Position numbers and translations under genes: made by a program. A stretch of DNA of 64,000 nucleotides, taken from the NCBI GenBank assembly GCA_018401745.1, contig JAGYJY010000007.1, positions 310,001-374,000 on the forward strand, written 5' to 3'. This document shows positions 9,670 to 18,875 of this stretch, one piece after another. Numbering within the stretch: position 1 is the stretch's first letter; each line of letters starts with the position of its first letter. The notes beneath the pieces were generated by a model. It was not told the origin of the DNA, did no database searches, and was given only the letters and a program-made list of their open reading frames with translations. Source of the stretch: Pirellulales bacterium (GTDB lineage Bacteria; Planctomycetota; Planctomycetia; Pirellulales; UBA1268).

Positions 9670-11067
9670 CTACTCCACCGCAGCTGCCTCTCCGCTGGCA
9701 TCGCCCACCGCATCGGCATCGCCCACCGCATCGGCATCGCCCGCAAGCGGATCTGCCGCCGCATCCGACACCACTTCGCTGACGGCAACCCCGGCCTCAG
9801 CGGCTGCCGGAGGTGCGTCGGGAGCCTGAGCGGCTTCATTTTCCGCCGCCTGCACGGCCACCGCCGCATCGATCTGATCCTGCTCACGCTGACGACGCCG
9901 CTGATCGGCAGCGGCCTCTTCGGCAATCGCTGCCCGCCGCTCAGCCTCATTCACAATCGCATCGACGGCCTCCTCTGAAAGGCCGCCCATCTCCATGAGA
10001 TCTTCCGGTTCAATCACCGAGAGATCGTCGTAGGAGAGGAAGCCCTCGCCGACGAGCCGCTCGGCCACTTCCGGCTCAAGCCCCTCGATCGAGGCAAAGC
10101 CGTCAACCGCCTTCTCAATCTGCTGATCGAGCTCGTCGCGGGTCATGATCTCGATATCCCAGCCGCAGAGCTTGCTCGCCAGCCGCACATTCTGCCCTCG
10201 GCGGCCGATCGCCAGCGAGAGCTGATCTTCGCGAACGAGCACGATGCCGCGACCGAGCATCTGACAGAGGATCACCTCGTCAACCTCAGCTGGCTGGAGG
10301 GCATTGGGCACAAGAACCTGGAGGTCGTCGCTCCACCGCACAATGTCGATCCGCTCGCCGCCGAGCTCTTCGACGATGTTCTTGATGCGGTTGCCACGCA
10401 CGCCCACGCACGCACCGACGCAGTCGACACGGGCGTCGGAGCTGATCACGGCAACCTTGCTGCGGTACCCAGGCTCCCGCGAGATCGCACGGATCTCAAT
10501 CACCCCGTCGGCGATCTCTGGGATTTCCTGCTCAAACAGCCGCTGCACAAGCTGCGGACGGATACGAGAGAGGATGATCTTGACCCGGCTTCCCTGCTTC
10601 CGAACCTCGAAGATCGTGGCCCGGATCCGCTCATTGGGATGGTACGACTCACCCGGAATCTGCTCGCTGCGGGGAAGGATCGCCTCAGTTCCGCCCAGCG
10701 ACACGGTGGCCATTGCGCCCTCATGGCGGCTCACGACACCCGACACCATGAAGCCAACCTGCTCTTCATACTCGTCGTGGATCGCGTCTCGCTCGGCCTC
10801 GCGGATCTTCTGAATGATCACCTGCTTGGCCGTCTGAGCACCGATGCGGCCAGAAAGTTCTTGGGTGTCGATTTCGACGCCGTCGTGCGTGCCGCTGACA
10901 CGGCCGTGTTCACGATCAATAGCGATCACGATTTCGGCATTCTCGCCATACTGTTTGGTGAGCGCCGTGACGAGCGCCGACTCAATCGCCCCGAAGACGA
11001 TCTCTTTGTCGATGTTCTTGTCGCGATGGATGGCGTCTACGACGCGAAGAATTTCGTCGGGCTTCAT
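9670..11067 (-). CDS. nusA: Transcription termination/antitermination factor NusA
   Basis: A 465-aa NusA that binds RNA polymerase and nascent RNA. The N-terminal polymerase-binding domain (from [20 protein letters not shown]) is followed by S1 (about 105-170), KH1 and KH2 ([18 protein letters not shown], then [18 protein letters not shown]), and a helix-hairpin-helix region. An Ala/Asp-rich tail includes GDADAV repeats. ATG 11067 has AGGAG five bases upstream; the longer frame upstream is not coding-like. rimP, which usually precedes nusA, is not adjacent here. Confidence 0.95.
   Translation of the reverse strand: MKPDEILRVVDAIHRDKNIDKEIVFGAIESALVTALTKQYGENAEIVIAIDREHGRVSGTHDGVEIDTQELSGRIGAQTAKQVIIQKIREAERDAIHDEYEEQVGFMVSGVVSRHEGAMATVSLGGTEAILPRSEQIPGESYHPNERIRATIFEVRKQGSRVKIILSRIRPQLVQRLFEQEIPEIADGVIEIRAISREPGYRSKVAVISSDARVDCVGACVGVRGNRIKNIVEELGGERIDIVRWSDDLQVLVPNALQPAEVDEVILCQMLGRGIVLVREDQLSLAIGRRGQNVRLASKLCGWDIEIMTRDELDQQIEKAVDGFASIEGLEPEVAERLVGEGFLSYDDLSVIEPEDLMEMGGLSEEAVDAIVNEAERRAAIAEEAAADQRRRQREQDQIDAAVAVQAAENEAAQAPDAPPAAAEAGVAVSEVVSDAAADPLAGDADAVGDADAVGDASGEAAAVE
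9698..9733. repeat. 18-bp tandem repeat in the nusA tail
   Basis: Two perfect copies of GCATCGCCCACCGCATCG followed by a partial third, within the nusA reading frame. They encode the repeated GDADAV motif in the disordered acidic tail. This is a likely site of length variation between strains. Confidence 0.85.
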
Positions 11068-11374
11068 GGCGCTCCTGTGGTTTAGCTTCTCGCAATGACG
11101 ACACGGCCAACGCGACGAAAGCCCACAAAGGACGAGGACGTCGTGCCGGGCAGTATGCCGGCTCAACCGACGCCATTCACGTCATGGACGCCGAGCGGCT
11201 CTTGCGAGCCGCTTCAACGGTTTTCCTAGGAGCGAAACCCTCTTTCCCAGGACCGCAGCCAGCGGTACAGCCCGATCCGGCCCGAAGGCCGGAAACTCGC
11301 ACGGTACGGGGGCTCAGATGGGTTGTCAAGCCACGGCAGCCGCCCCCGCTCGGCGGGCCGTCTGACAGCCAAGC
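11068..11374. other. Intergenic region upstream of nusA with one hairpin
   Basis: No gene is visible here. There is a perfect 8-bp stem with a 4-nt loop (AGCGGCTC, TTGC, GAGCCGCT) at 11194-11213. It lies about 160 bp past the ketosynthase stop and about 130 bp before nusA, both on the minus strand. It has no T-tract on either strand, so a terminator role is unproven. Confidence 0.45.
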
Positions 11375-12694
11375 TCAGCCACTCCAGCGGCCCAGCACCA
11401 CGGCAGCAGCCTGGCCCTGCGGTGTGGCTGAAACCGAAATGCAGGTCTCGCCAGCCGGCTCACCACCACGGGCCGGCTGAATCGGGCAGTCTGGATCAGT
11501 CGTCTGATGGTTGAGGAGGGGGAAGAGTGTCCCTCGCTGCATGGCGATGATGCTGATGGCCATTTCCACCAAGCCGCTGCCTGCCCCAAGGTTGCCCATG
11601 TGGCTCTTGGCCGCCACGACCGGCACACGGCCGACGGCCTCCCCGAGCACATCCCCTAAGGCGGCCGCTTCGCCGCGGTCGCCGAGGGTTGTGCTGACTC
11701 CGCGTGCATGCACATGGCCGAGCGACGCAGCCGACACTCCAGCCATTTCCACGGCACGCTGCATCGCCAGGCCCATCGCCCGTCGGTCGTCGCCAACGCA
11801 GCGGAGATCACAGGCTGTTCGAGCCCCGTGCCCCAGCACTTCGGCATGAATGGTCGCCCCTCGCGCAACAGCATGCTCCAGTTCTTCAAGCACGAGCACG
11901 CCGCCGCCCTCGCCGAGCACCATCCCCGAACGACCGGCATCGAAGGGACGGCTCCAGGTGGTTGGATCGCCGTCGCCCATGGCCACCTGGCAGCTCTGCA
12001 GTGCGTGCACCGTCTTCATCGGATGGATCCGTGTGCCAGTGGCTCCAGCAAGCATGACATCCGCCTGCCCTCGCTGGATTGTGGACACGGCCTCCCCCAC
12101 CGCCAGATGGCCACTCGACTCACGCATGGTGAGCGAGTTGCTCGGCCCCTGCAGGTCGTTGTAGATCGCGATGTGGCTCGCCGGCATGTTCGGCAGGTAG
12201 AGCAGCAGCCAGAGCGGCGCCATGCGAGGCAGCCCCTCCTCGGCCCACTTGTCGAAGGCAAAGCCGCCATCCTCGCTGCGGCAGTGGGCGACTGACGTGG
12301 TGAAGTCGTCTGGCATCGTGAGCATGTAGTCGGAGCCAAAAACGCAGCCACACCGCGTCGGTTCATGGTCACCACCAACGATGCCCGCATGCAGCAACGC
12401 CCGCTGGGCTGCCGCGACAGCCATCTGGCTCTCGCGGCACATCACCTTCTGCCCTTTGCGGATCGCACGCTTCTGCGGAGCCTCCAAGGGTCCGTAGTTG
12501 GCGATGTCACCGGTGAACTCGGTGGCCTCACCGCCATGGTGCAGCGGCAGGCCGGCGGTGGAGAAGCCACGGATTTCGCAGACGCCACTGCGGCCTGCGA
12601 TCAGCGATTCAAACACCTGATCAAGCTCGAGACCGAGCGGGGTGACCACACCCATGCCCGTTACCACGACGCGCCGCTGTGCGGACGAACTCAT
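11375..12694 (-). CDS. Beta-ketoacyl synthase homologue lacking catalytic residues (KS-beta/CLF-like)
   Basis: A 439-aa protein with a complete thiolase-fold ketosynthase layout (VVVTGMGVVTPLG at 9-21; ADVMLAGATG at 211-220; SGMVLGEGGGVLVLEELEHA at 256-275). Aligned by eye to FabF, the nucleophile cysteine in GPSxSxxTAC becomes Glu192 (GPSNSLTMRE). The first histidine in AHGTST becomes Arg331 (ARGVST), and the second in KSxxGH becomes Asn368 (KSHMGN). Lys363 is kept. The C-terminal FGFGG loop is also lost. It therefore cannot condense by the normal mechanism. It may be a chain-length-factor-like partner of FabF or a binding protein. ATG 12694 begins the conserved fold. Confidence 0.85.
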   Translation of the reverse strand: MSSSAQRRVVVTGMGVVTPLGLELDQVFESLIAGRSGVCEIRGFSTAGLPLHHGGEATEFTGDIANYGPLEAPQKRAIRKGQKVMCRESQMAVAAAQRALLHAGIVGGDHEPTRCGCVFGSDYMLTMPDDFTTSVAHCRSEDGGFAFDKWAEEGLPRMAPLWLLLYLPNMPASHIAIYNDLQGPSNSLTMRESSGHLAVGEAVSTIQRGQADVMLAGATGTRIHPMKTVHALQSCQVAMGDGDPTTWSRPFDAGRSGMVLGEGGGVLVLEELEHAVARGATIHAEVLGHGARTACDLRCVGDDRRAMGLAMQRAVEMAGVSAASLGHVHARGVSTTLGDRGEAAALGDVLGEAVGRVPVVAAKSHMGNLGAGSGLVEMAISIIAMQRGTLFPLLNHQTTDPDCPIQPARGGEPAGETCISVSATPQGQAAAVVLGRWSG

Positions 12695-12931
12695 GCACCG
12701 TTTCCTATCCTGGGTTGCCTTGACCTCTCTCGACCAGCGAACTCGACCGGCATGACAGAGTCGCCGCCAGCTCCACCTGGCACTTCGCCTCAGGGCCGCG
12801 ATTCGCGACACTCTGCATGGCAAGGAGCGGTTCCTGCGAGCAGGGTTCCACTCTGGCAGTCAGAGGCTTGGAATTCGCGGAGTATAGGCTGACGCCGGCT
12901 TCGCTGTCTTGTCGAGACGTCGGACACGCCA

Positions 12932-13994
12932 TCACGAACCGGCTGCCGCTGGGGGACCAGACGCAAGTCGCGGCTCGACGACCACAAGCACGTCCATCCG
13001 CAGAGCTGCTGGAGGCAGCAGCGTGGGGCCGCCAGGCTTGGCCGGATCGGGCACAGGCCAGGGCACAAGCCCCAGGCCGATCACCAGCGCCTGGCTGGCA
13101 GGCCATCGAAACCGTTCACCAACCCGCACAGATGACGACTGCGGCACCTCGATGTTCACCCGGCCGCGTTCGGCGGTTGGCACATCCACCGCGACGGCGG
13201 CCATCCGCTCGATCTGGTCGATACGACACCTGAGAATCGCTTCCACTGCCGTCCCATCCGCGGTCATCAGCGGCTGCACTTCGACCGAAAGTCCCTCGTC
13301 GCAGCCGCTCGTCACCGGCTGCCAGCCAGGAGCCGTGGGCGTGCCGGTGGCGACATCCCGCACATAGGGCCGTCGCCTCCCGCCGGAGATCACAGCCGGC
13401 TGGCCATTTGCCGCCAGCACTGGCCCCGTGGGAACCTCACGAAAGTCGTTCCGAGCCCGCAGCGTCGCCAGCAACAAGGCGGCCGATTCCCGCGGCATCA
13501 TCCAAGCCTGCACGCCGGGGGTGGTCGTGGGCAACGGTTGCATGGTGGAGGCGACGTCGGCTCGCCACGAGGGGCTGCCAACGCCCACGACCCGCACCAG
13601 AAAGCGATGCGGCGAGCCGGCATCAGCCACAAATCGCTGCACGATGTCGGCGACGCGGGCCTGCATGTCGGGCACGTGAAAGCAGGTCAGCGTCGGTGGG
13701 ATTCGCAGCCAGGGCGGCGAGCTGACTGCCATGCCAGCTGGCGTAGCCAGTCTCCTGCAGCACCCAGTCGACCACCAGCTTCTCGCTGCCTATCCCCGCC
13801 TGTTCCACAAACGGGGCAATCGTGTAGGTCTGGAGTTGCTGCCCGTTTTCTGCTGGCAACGAACTGCCGTCGGCCCACGCCGTCGGTTTCACCGACACCG
13901 TTTGAAACCCGTCCGCAGGCTGCGGCGGCTGCCCAAACGACAGCCCACCCATCAGCATTCCGCTCGCGCAGACAAGAAGAAAAACTCGGCCCAT
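12932..13994 (-). pseudogene. Exported secretin-like protein, one frameshift
   Basis: The gene starts at ATG 13994 (AGGAG nine bases upstream) with a signal peptide (FLLVCASGMLMGGLSFG). It reads to about 13712, where the frame changes at a CCC run on the coding strand, and continues to the stop at 12932. Removing one C gives about 353 aa. The second half has a pattern like the secretin beta-domain (LSVEVQPLMTADGTAVEAIL, then strands ending VRVGERFRWPASQALVIGLG). This similarity is judged by eye and is weak. The gene sits between fabF and the catalytically dead ketosynthase. An outer-membrane or periplasmic role is inferred only from the signal peptide. Confidence 0.5.
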
Positions 13995-14144
13995 CCGCAC
14001 ACAACTCCTGAGAAGGTGGGAGACCGTAGGCAGAGCAGGGCAGAGCCCGCAAGCCGAGTTGCCCCCCGCGCGGCCGCAGTCCGCCGCTCTCGCTTCACGC
14101 CCGCGAAGCCATCCTGGCCTTCGCAGGCTAGAGGCCAAGAGAAC

Positions 14145-14215
14145 GGGACGGGTCCTCGGGCCGCGAAGCGGCCTCGGCGAAGCCGAGGTGCCTGCGGCAC
14201 CCGAAGACCCGTCCC
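14145..14215. repeat. 71-nt cloverleaf element, copy A
   Basis: The outer arms GGGACGGGTCCTCGGG (14145-14160) and CCCGAAGACCCGTCCC (14200-14215) pair over 16 bp with one mismatch, which is a G-U pair on the minus strand. Between them are three adjacent hairpins: CCGCGAAGCGG, CCTCGGCGAAGCCGAGG and TGCCTGCGGCA. Together they make a four-way junction. The same 71-nt layout occurs at 48664-48734 and 62936-63006. Confidence 0.85.
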
Positions 14216-14555
14216 GCTTGCGCGCCCCCGGCCGCTGACCGCCGCTCCTGCGGCGGACAGGCCGCCCTTAAACCCGTAAGCGAGGGGTGAGCCCGGGCCG
14301 AATGAGCCGGCCTTGCAGTCGAGCGCACTCGCTTCACGCCTGCGAAGCCATCCTGGCCTTCGCAGGCTAAGGCGACCAGTCAGAAAGCCAAGGTTTCTGA
14401 CCGGCCGCAGGCCGCCGCATCCTGCGGCGGACAGGCCGCCCTTAAAACCGTAAGCGAGGGGTGAGCCCGGGCCGAATGAGCCGGCCTTGCAGTCGAGCGC
14501 AGCCCGGAGGGCGAAAGCGAGAATGCACGAGTGAGCGAAGCCAGGATGGCGAAGC

Positions 14556-14681
14556 GAACGCTCGGCGAATCGGCTTGGGCTCACCCCGAGCGACCCCGAA
14601 CGCTCGGCGAATCGGCTTGGGCTCACCCCGAGCGACCCCGAACGCTCGGCGAATCGGCTTGGGCTCACCCCGAGCGACCCC
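14556..14681. repeat. 42-bp tandem repeat, three copies, next to the fabF stop
   Basis: Three perfect 42-bp copies begin at 14556, 14598 and 14640, each starting GAACGCTCGGCGAATCGG and ending CACCCCGAGCGACCCC. Two copies occur at 63409-63490 and one at 48931-48970. A 19-bp scrap lies at 37749-37767. Confidence 0.95.
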
Positions 14682-14685
14682 GCGT

Positions 14686-15930
14686 TCAGCCCGTAAACCG
14701 ACCCAACAGCAGCGAAGCGTTGTGGCCGCCGAAGCCAAAACTGTTGCTCATGGCGAGATCGACCGTTGCTTCGCGGGCCTGATTGGGGGTGTAGTCGAGA
14801 TCACACTCAGGATCGGGGTTTTCCAGATTGATTGTCGGGCTGATCACCCCTGAGTGATCGTGAGGGCACAGACCACCATCTCGATGCCGCCGGATGCCCC
14901 CAGCGTGTGGCCCAGTTGGCTCTTGGTGCTGGAAACGGCGAGGGAATGGGCATGCGGGCCGAAGACTCTCTTGATCGCCGCCGTCTCGGCTCTGTCGCCC
15001 AGCGGAGTGCTTGTGCCGTGGGCGTTGACGTAGTGCACGTCCTGCGGAGACCGAGCGGCATCCCGCAGGCGCCATGCTCATTGCGCGGGCGGCACCGGTG
15101 CCATGCTCGTCGGGCTGGGTGATGTGGCCGGCATCGCCGCTGGCGCCGTAACCGAGCAGTTCGGCGTAGATGCGGGCTCCGCGGGCACGGGCATGCTCGA
15201 GTTCTTCGATGACGACGACGCCGGCACCCTCAGCCAGCACAAAGCCATCTCGATCAGCATCGAATGGTCGGCTCGCCTGCTGGGGGGCGTCGCTGCGGAA
15301 GGAGAGGGCTCGCATGTTCTGAAAGCCGGCGAGGCCCATCGGCGTGAGCGCAGCCTCGCTGCCACCGGTGACCATCACATCCGCGTCGCCATACTGAATC
15401 GTCCGCAACGCCTCCCCCATCGAGTTGGCGGCGCTGGCACAGGCCGTCGCCACGGCCGTGTTGGGCCCCTTGATTCCATACTTGCTGGAAACATGGCCGC
15501 TGGCTGAGTTGACCATCAGTTTCGGAATGGTGAAGGGCGACACCTTGTCGATGCCCTTGGTGAGCAGCCGTTCGTGCTGCGACTCAAACTCCGCCAGGCC
15601 GCCAATGCCAGATCCGATCACCACGCCACAGCGAAAAGGATCTTCTTTCGCGAAGTCGATCCCTGAATCAGCGACCGCGTCGGTAGCACTGGCGAGCGCA
15701 AACTGCGTGAAGCGATCGAGTCGCCGCAGCTCTTTGGAGGAGGCGATACCTTCCTCCTCGCCCTTCCAGGGAACCTCGCCCGCAAACTGCACGCGATAGC
15801 CGCTGACGTCAAAGAGCGTGATCGGCCCGACACCGCTCTCGCCACGAACGACCCGCTCCCAGAACGTGTCGACCTTTCGGCCCAGGGACGTCACCACTCC
15901 CAAGCCCGTCACCACGACACGACGCTTCAT
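14686..15930 (-). CDS. fabF: 3-oxoacyl-[ACP] synthase II (two compensating indels)
   Basis: FabF elongates acyl-ACP chains by condensation with malonyl-ACP. The protein begins MKRRVVVTGLGVVTSLG and carries the nucleophile motif VATACAS, VNAHGTSTPLGD, SSTKSQLGH and the NSFGFGGHNAS loop. The two histidine motifs are read in a different frame from the ends: an extra base near 15069 and a missing G near 14848 shift about 220 bp and then restore the frame. With those corrected the protein is a normal active FabF of about 414 aa. It is last in rpmF-fabD-fabG-acpP-fabF. Confidence 0.92.
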   Translation of the reverse strand: MKRRVVVTGLGVVTSLGRKVDTFWERVVRGESGVGPITLFDVSGYRVQFAGEVPWKGEEEGIASSKELRRLDRFTQFALASATDAVADSGIDFAKEDPFRCGVVIGSGIGGLAEFESQHERLLTKGIDKVSPFTIPKLMVNSASGHVSSKYGIKGPNTAVATACASAANSMGEALRTIQYGDADVMVTGGSEAALTPMGLAGFQNMRALSFRSDAPQQASRPFDADRDGFVLAEGAGVVVIEELEHARARGARIYAELLGYGASGDAGHITQPDEHGTGAARAMSMAPAGCRSVSAGRALRQRPRHKHSAGRQSRDGGDQESLRPACPFPRRFQHQEPTGPHAGGIRRHRDGGLCPHDHSGVISPTINLENPDPECDLDYTPNQAREATVDLAMSNSFGFGGHNASLLLGRFTG

Positions 15931-16023
15931 CCTGCCAGCTCAATCCAAAACGCGGTTGTGGGGGCCGAGAACAAACGACCCCATCAGCAATTCACGGCGA
16001 ACGGCACACAGCCCTTCGCGGGC

Positions 16024-16260
16024 TTAGGCCTGACTCTTCTCAATGAACTCGACCGCCTGCCCAACGGTCTGGATCTTTTCCGCCGCGTCGTCGGGAATAT
16101 TGATCTTAAACTCTTCCTCGAGTTCCATGACCAGCTCGACGGTGTCGAGCGAATCCGCACCGAGATCGTTGATGAAAGAAGTCTCGGGAGTGATCTGGTC
16201 CTTGTTGGCTCCCAACTGGGAAGCAACGATCTCAATCACTCGTTCCTGAACAGATGCCAC
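16024..16260 (-). CDS. acpP: Acyl carrier protein
   Basis: A 78-aa acyl carrier protein, the phosphopantetheine-bearing shuttle of fatty-acid synthesis. The attachment serine is in [18 protein letters not shown]. The rest is typical and acidic ([32 protein letters not shown]). GTG 16260 is chosen because AGGAG sits upstream at good spacing and family proteins begin at VASVQERV. It lies between fabG and fabF. Confidence 0.95.
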   Translation of the reverse strand: MASVQERVIEIVASQLGANKDQITPETSFINDLGADSLDTVELVMELEEEFKINIPDDAAEKIQTVGQAVEFIEKSQA

Positions 16261-16561
16261 GTCTGGTCTCCTCGTGTCGCGTGTGGTCGATGCGTGCAAT
16301 GACGGACGAACGCTCCCGCCTGCACATGCCTAAAACTACCTGCAAAAAACCTGTTAAGCCGCTCCGAAAGCGACGCCAAGAGCTCTTGCGAACAACTGCT
16401 CCTCTCGTGGCATGGCCGCTCGTCCAGAAACGAACAACCCACCGCCTCGACAGGCTTGGTGCCGTGCCCGACCAGCGCGTGACGCAGGCAGATATACCCG
16501 CTGTTTCCCACACTGTCCAGACCTGAGCTCCCCCCCTCTCACGGCAGTTTTCACGAACTTC
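16261..16561. other. acpP-fabG intergenic region, no convincing gene
   Basis: About 300 bp with several short overlapping frames. A 71-aa frame at 16354-16569 overlaps the end of fabG but has no recognisable domain or good ribosome site. The region probably holds the acpP leader and promoter; no specific site can be defended. Confidence 0.4.
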
Positions 16562-17341
16562 TTAGCCAATCAGCCCCCCGTCAACCACCATCACCTGAGC
16601 CGTCAGGTAGCTGGCCGAAGGCGACGCGAGGAAGAGCACGGCGTCGGCGATCTCCCAAGCCTCGCCAAGCCGCTTGGCGGGCACCCGCTTCTTGACCTCG
16701 TCGAGCAGAGCTGGACCGAGCGCCTCGGTCATTTCGCTGGCAATAAAACCCGGCGCCACGGCGTTGACCGTGACCTTTCGGCCGGCGAGTTCTTTGGCCA
16801 CGGTCCGCGTGAGGCCGATCAAGCCCGCCTTCGACGCCGAGTAGTTGGACTGGCCGGGATTTCCGATCATCCCGGAAACGCTGGCCACGTTGACGATGCG
16901 GCCGTATCGCTGCTGCATCATCGGGCGGCTCGCTGCTCGCATGAACAGGAAGGGCCCCCGCAGGTTGGTCGAGATGACGGCATCCCATTCGTCATCGCCC
17001 ATCCGCGGCAGGAGTGTGTCGCGGGTGATCCCGGCGTTGTTGACAAGAATATCGACCTTGCCGAAGGCCTCAACGATCGCCTCGACGGTCGCCGTGACGG
17101 CCTCGGCGTCGGAGACATCGCAGGGGAAAGCCCGGGCTTCGCCTCCCGCTGCCGTGACGGCCTCCACGAGCGACGCGAGCTTTTCCGCGTTGCGAGCCAC
17201 CGCCGCAACCTTCGCTCCATTGGCTGCAAGGGTTTCGGCAACCGCTCGGCCGATGCCCTGAGAGGCACCCGTGACAATGGCGACCTGGCCACTGAGATCG
17301 ACGGCCAGCCGAGCCGGGGGGGTAAGATTCTTCTCCGCCAT
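16562..17341 (-). CDS. fabG: 3-oxoacyl-[ACP] reductase
   Basis: A 259-aa short-chain dehydrogenase that reduces 3-ketoacyl-ACP with NADPH. The cofactor motif is TGASQGIG. Other family marks are NNAGITRDTLLPRM, the catalytic YSASKAG with its upstream serine (VASVSG), and the C-terminal VDGGLIG. ATG 17341 (MAEKNLTPP) is preferred because the longer frame adds a low-complexity basic leader. It sits between fabD and acpP. Confidence 0.95.
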   Translation of the reverse strand: MAEKNLTPPARLAVDLSGQVAIVTGASQGIGRAVAETLAANGAKVAAVARNAEKLASLVEAVTAAGGEARAFPCDVSDAEAVTATVEAIVEAFGKVDILVNNAGITRDTLLPRMGDDEWDAVISTNLRGPFLFMRAASRPMMQQRYGRIVNVASVSGMIGNPGQSNYSASKAGLIGLTRTVAKELAGRKVTVNAVAPGFIASEMTEALGPALLDEVKKRVPAKRLGEAWEIADAVLFLASPSASYLTAQVMVVDGGLIG

Positions 17342-17582
17342 TCTGCGTTGATCCTTCTCGAGTTCTCGCACGGGCCCTGCTTTCGCATCGGCCCTGGTTC
17401 TTGCATGCGGCCTGTTTTTTTGCATTCGGTTGAGCGGTCGCGACGGCCATCTGGCTCGTCACCATAGCGTACGCGTCGCCGTTCTTATACGCCCCTGGCC
17501 GACGGAGAAACCCCGAGCGGCTTGCCATTGCTTCCAAGCAGCTTCCGCGAGCGGCAGCCTGAGTTTTCCAACGCCTGGCGAC

Positions 17583-18551
17583 TCAGTCGAGAGCCCCGTA
17601 GCTTGGCAGTTTCCGTGAAATCCGCTTCAAAAGCCCGCGCAACACACGCCCCGGCCCAACCTCCCAGCAGCCGTCGACCCCCGACGCGAGCATGAACTCG
17701 ATCGAGGCTTGCCATTCGACGACACCGCAGACCTGACGGGCGAGCAGCTGACGGATTTCAGTCGGGTCGTCGTGCGGCCTGGCATCCACGTTGCTCACCA
17801 CTGGCAGCCGGGGCGGCCGAATCTCGACCGCATCAAGGGCTGCTGTGAGTCGCTCAACAGCAGGCTGCATCCTCGTGGTGTGAAACGCACCGGCCACTTC
17901 CAGCCGTACGCACCGCATCGCCCCGGCCTCGGCGGCAGCAGCCTCAAGCCGCTCGCAGGCAGCCAGGTCGCCGGAGGCGACAACGTTTCCCGGACAGAGC
18001 ACATTGGCAACCTCGAGCACGTCACCTCCGCGGCAGGCATCGCAGACCGCTGCGACGGCCTCTCGCTCCAGGCCGAGCACCGCCACCATGCCACCCGGGG
18101 TCGCTTCAGCGCAGTCCTGCATCGCCCGCCCCCGCTCAGCAACGACACGAATCGCATCGTCGACCTCGAGCGAGCCGGCGAAGACCAGGGCCGTGTATTC
18201 ACCGAGCGAGAGGCCGGCTGCCATGCGAATGTGCGGCAACGGAGAATCGGCACGTCCCTCAAGGATCGTCAGGGCTGCCAGACTTGTGACCAGCAGCGCC
18301 GGCTGACTGACTGCGGTCGTGTTGAGCTTGTCGGCTGGCCCATTGCGACAGACTTCGGCGAGATCGTAGCCCAGGATGGCCGATGCTCGGTCGTAGAGGT
18401 CTTGGCAGGCCGGATCCGCATCGGCCCACGAGCCGAGCATCCCAACCGACTGGGCGCCTTGCCCCGGAAAAAGCAGGGCAGGCCCGGGAGGACCCGCGAT
18501 TCCTTCAGGAGAAGGATCCCGAGGCGAATCTGCCTGCACCGAATCAATCAC
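17583..18551 (-). CDS. fabD: Malonyl-CoA:ACP transacylase
   Basis: A 322-aa FabD that transfers malonyl groups from CoA to ACP. It has PALLFPGQGAQSVGM, the nucleophile elbow GLSLGEYTAL, and the catalytic histidine region VAGAFHTTRM. The E. coli GHSLGE is GLSLGE here, a variant seen in other phyla. The protein starts at GTG 18551 and follows rpmF by 19 bp. plsX and fabH, often between rpmF and fabD, are absent. Confidence 0.95.
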   Translation of the reverse strand: MIDSVQADSPRDPSPEGIAGPPGPALLFPGQGAQSVGMLGSWADADPACQDLYDRASAILGYDLAEVCRNGPADKLNTTAVSQPALLVTSLAALTILEGRADSPLPHIRMAAGLSLGEYTALVFAGSLEVDDAIRVVAERGRAMQDCAEATPGGMVAVLGLEREAVAAVCDACRGGDVLEVANVLCPGNVVASGDLAACERLEAAAAEAGAMRCVRLEVAGAFHTTRMQPAVERLTAALDAVEIRPPRLPVVSNVDARPHDDPTEIRQLLARQVCGVVEWQASIEFMLASGVDGCWEVGPGRVLRGLLKRISRKLPSYGALD

Positions 18552-18570
18552 CGTGGCCGCTCACCCTCTC

Positions 18571-18750
18571 TCACTCAGCCGTTTTCACGGCAATGCGGCC
18601 CATGTAGTAGCCGCAGTTGTCGCAAACGCGGTGCGTCCGAGCTGCTTTACCGCAGTTCGGGCAGAACGTCAGCTGCTTCGGCGTGATGAAGTCGTGCGAC
18701 CGACGCGAGCCGGTTTTGCGGTTGGTTTGACGTCGCCTGGGAACGGCCAT
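18571..18750 (-). CDS. rpmF: 50S ribosomal protein L32
   Basis: A 59-aa basic protein, MAVPRRRQTNRKTGSRRSHD onward, with two zinc-binding cysteine pairs (FCPNCGK and VCDNCGYY). This is ribosomal protein L32, a structural part of the large subunit. It is the first gene of the rpmF-fab cluster, a conserved coupling of ribosome and lipid synthesis. The start is ATG 18750 and the stop TGA is at 18571-18573. Confidence 0.96.
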   Translation of the reverse strand: MAVPRRRQTNRKTGSRRSHDFITPKQLTFCPNCGKAARTHRVCDNCGYYMGRIAVKTAE

Positions 18751-18875
18751 CAGAACATTCTCAAATCGAAGGGAAATCAGAAGCGATCAAAGCGGCAGTG
18801 CCGCTTCACGGGGCGTCGGCCCCGGGGAGCCTTGAAGCGTAGCCCGCGGAAGGCCTTTGCGTCAATCAGGGCCAG

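Larger units (their letters stand above)
14089..14681. repeat. Family-1 mosaic repeat block, copy A
   Basis: About 590 bp of modular repeat fill the gap between the secretin-like gene and fabF. The modules are a hairpin (CTCGCTTCACGCC, CGAAG, CCATCCTGG, CTTCGCAGGC) seen twice (14089, 14328); the 71-nt cloverleaf (14145-14215); a GGGGTGAGCCCGGGCCGA module seen twice; a GGTTTCTGACC hairpin; and a terminal module ending in tandem 42-mers. The same modules recur at 48655-48972 and 62889-63499. The block ends five bases from the fabF stop codon. Open frames inside it are not genes. Confidence 0.9.

Noticed and set aside
14461..14853. Open frames through the repeat block encoding [12 protein letters not shown] repeats
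   Set aside because: The protein repeat is only the translation of the 42-bp DNA repeat, and the same DNA occurs at other loci without a conserved start or frame.
16354..16569. Possible 71-aa gene between acpP and fabG
   Set aside because: No ribosome site, no domain, and overlap with the fabG end.
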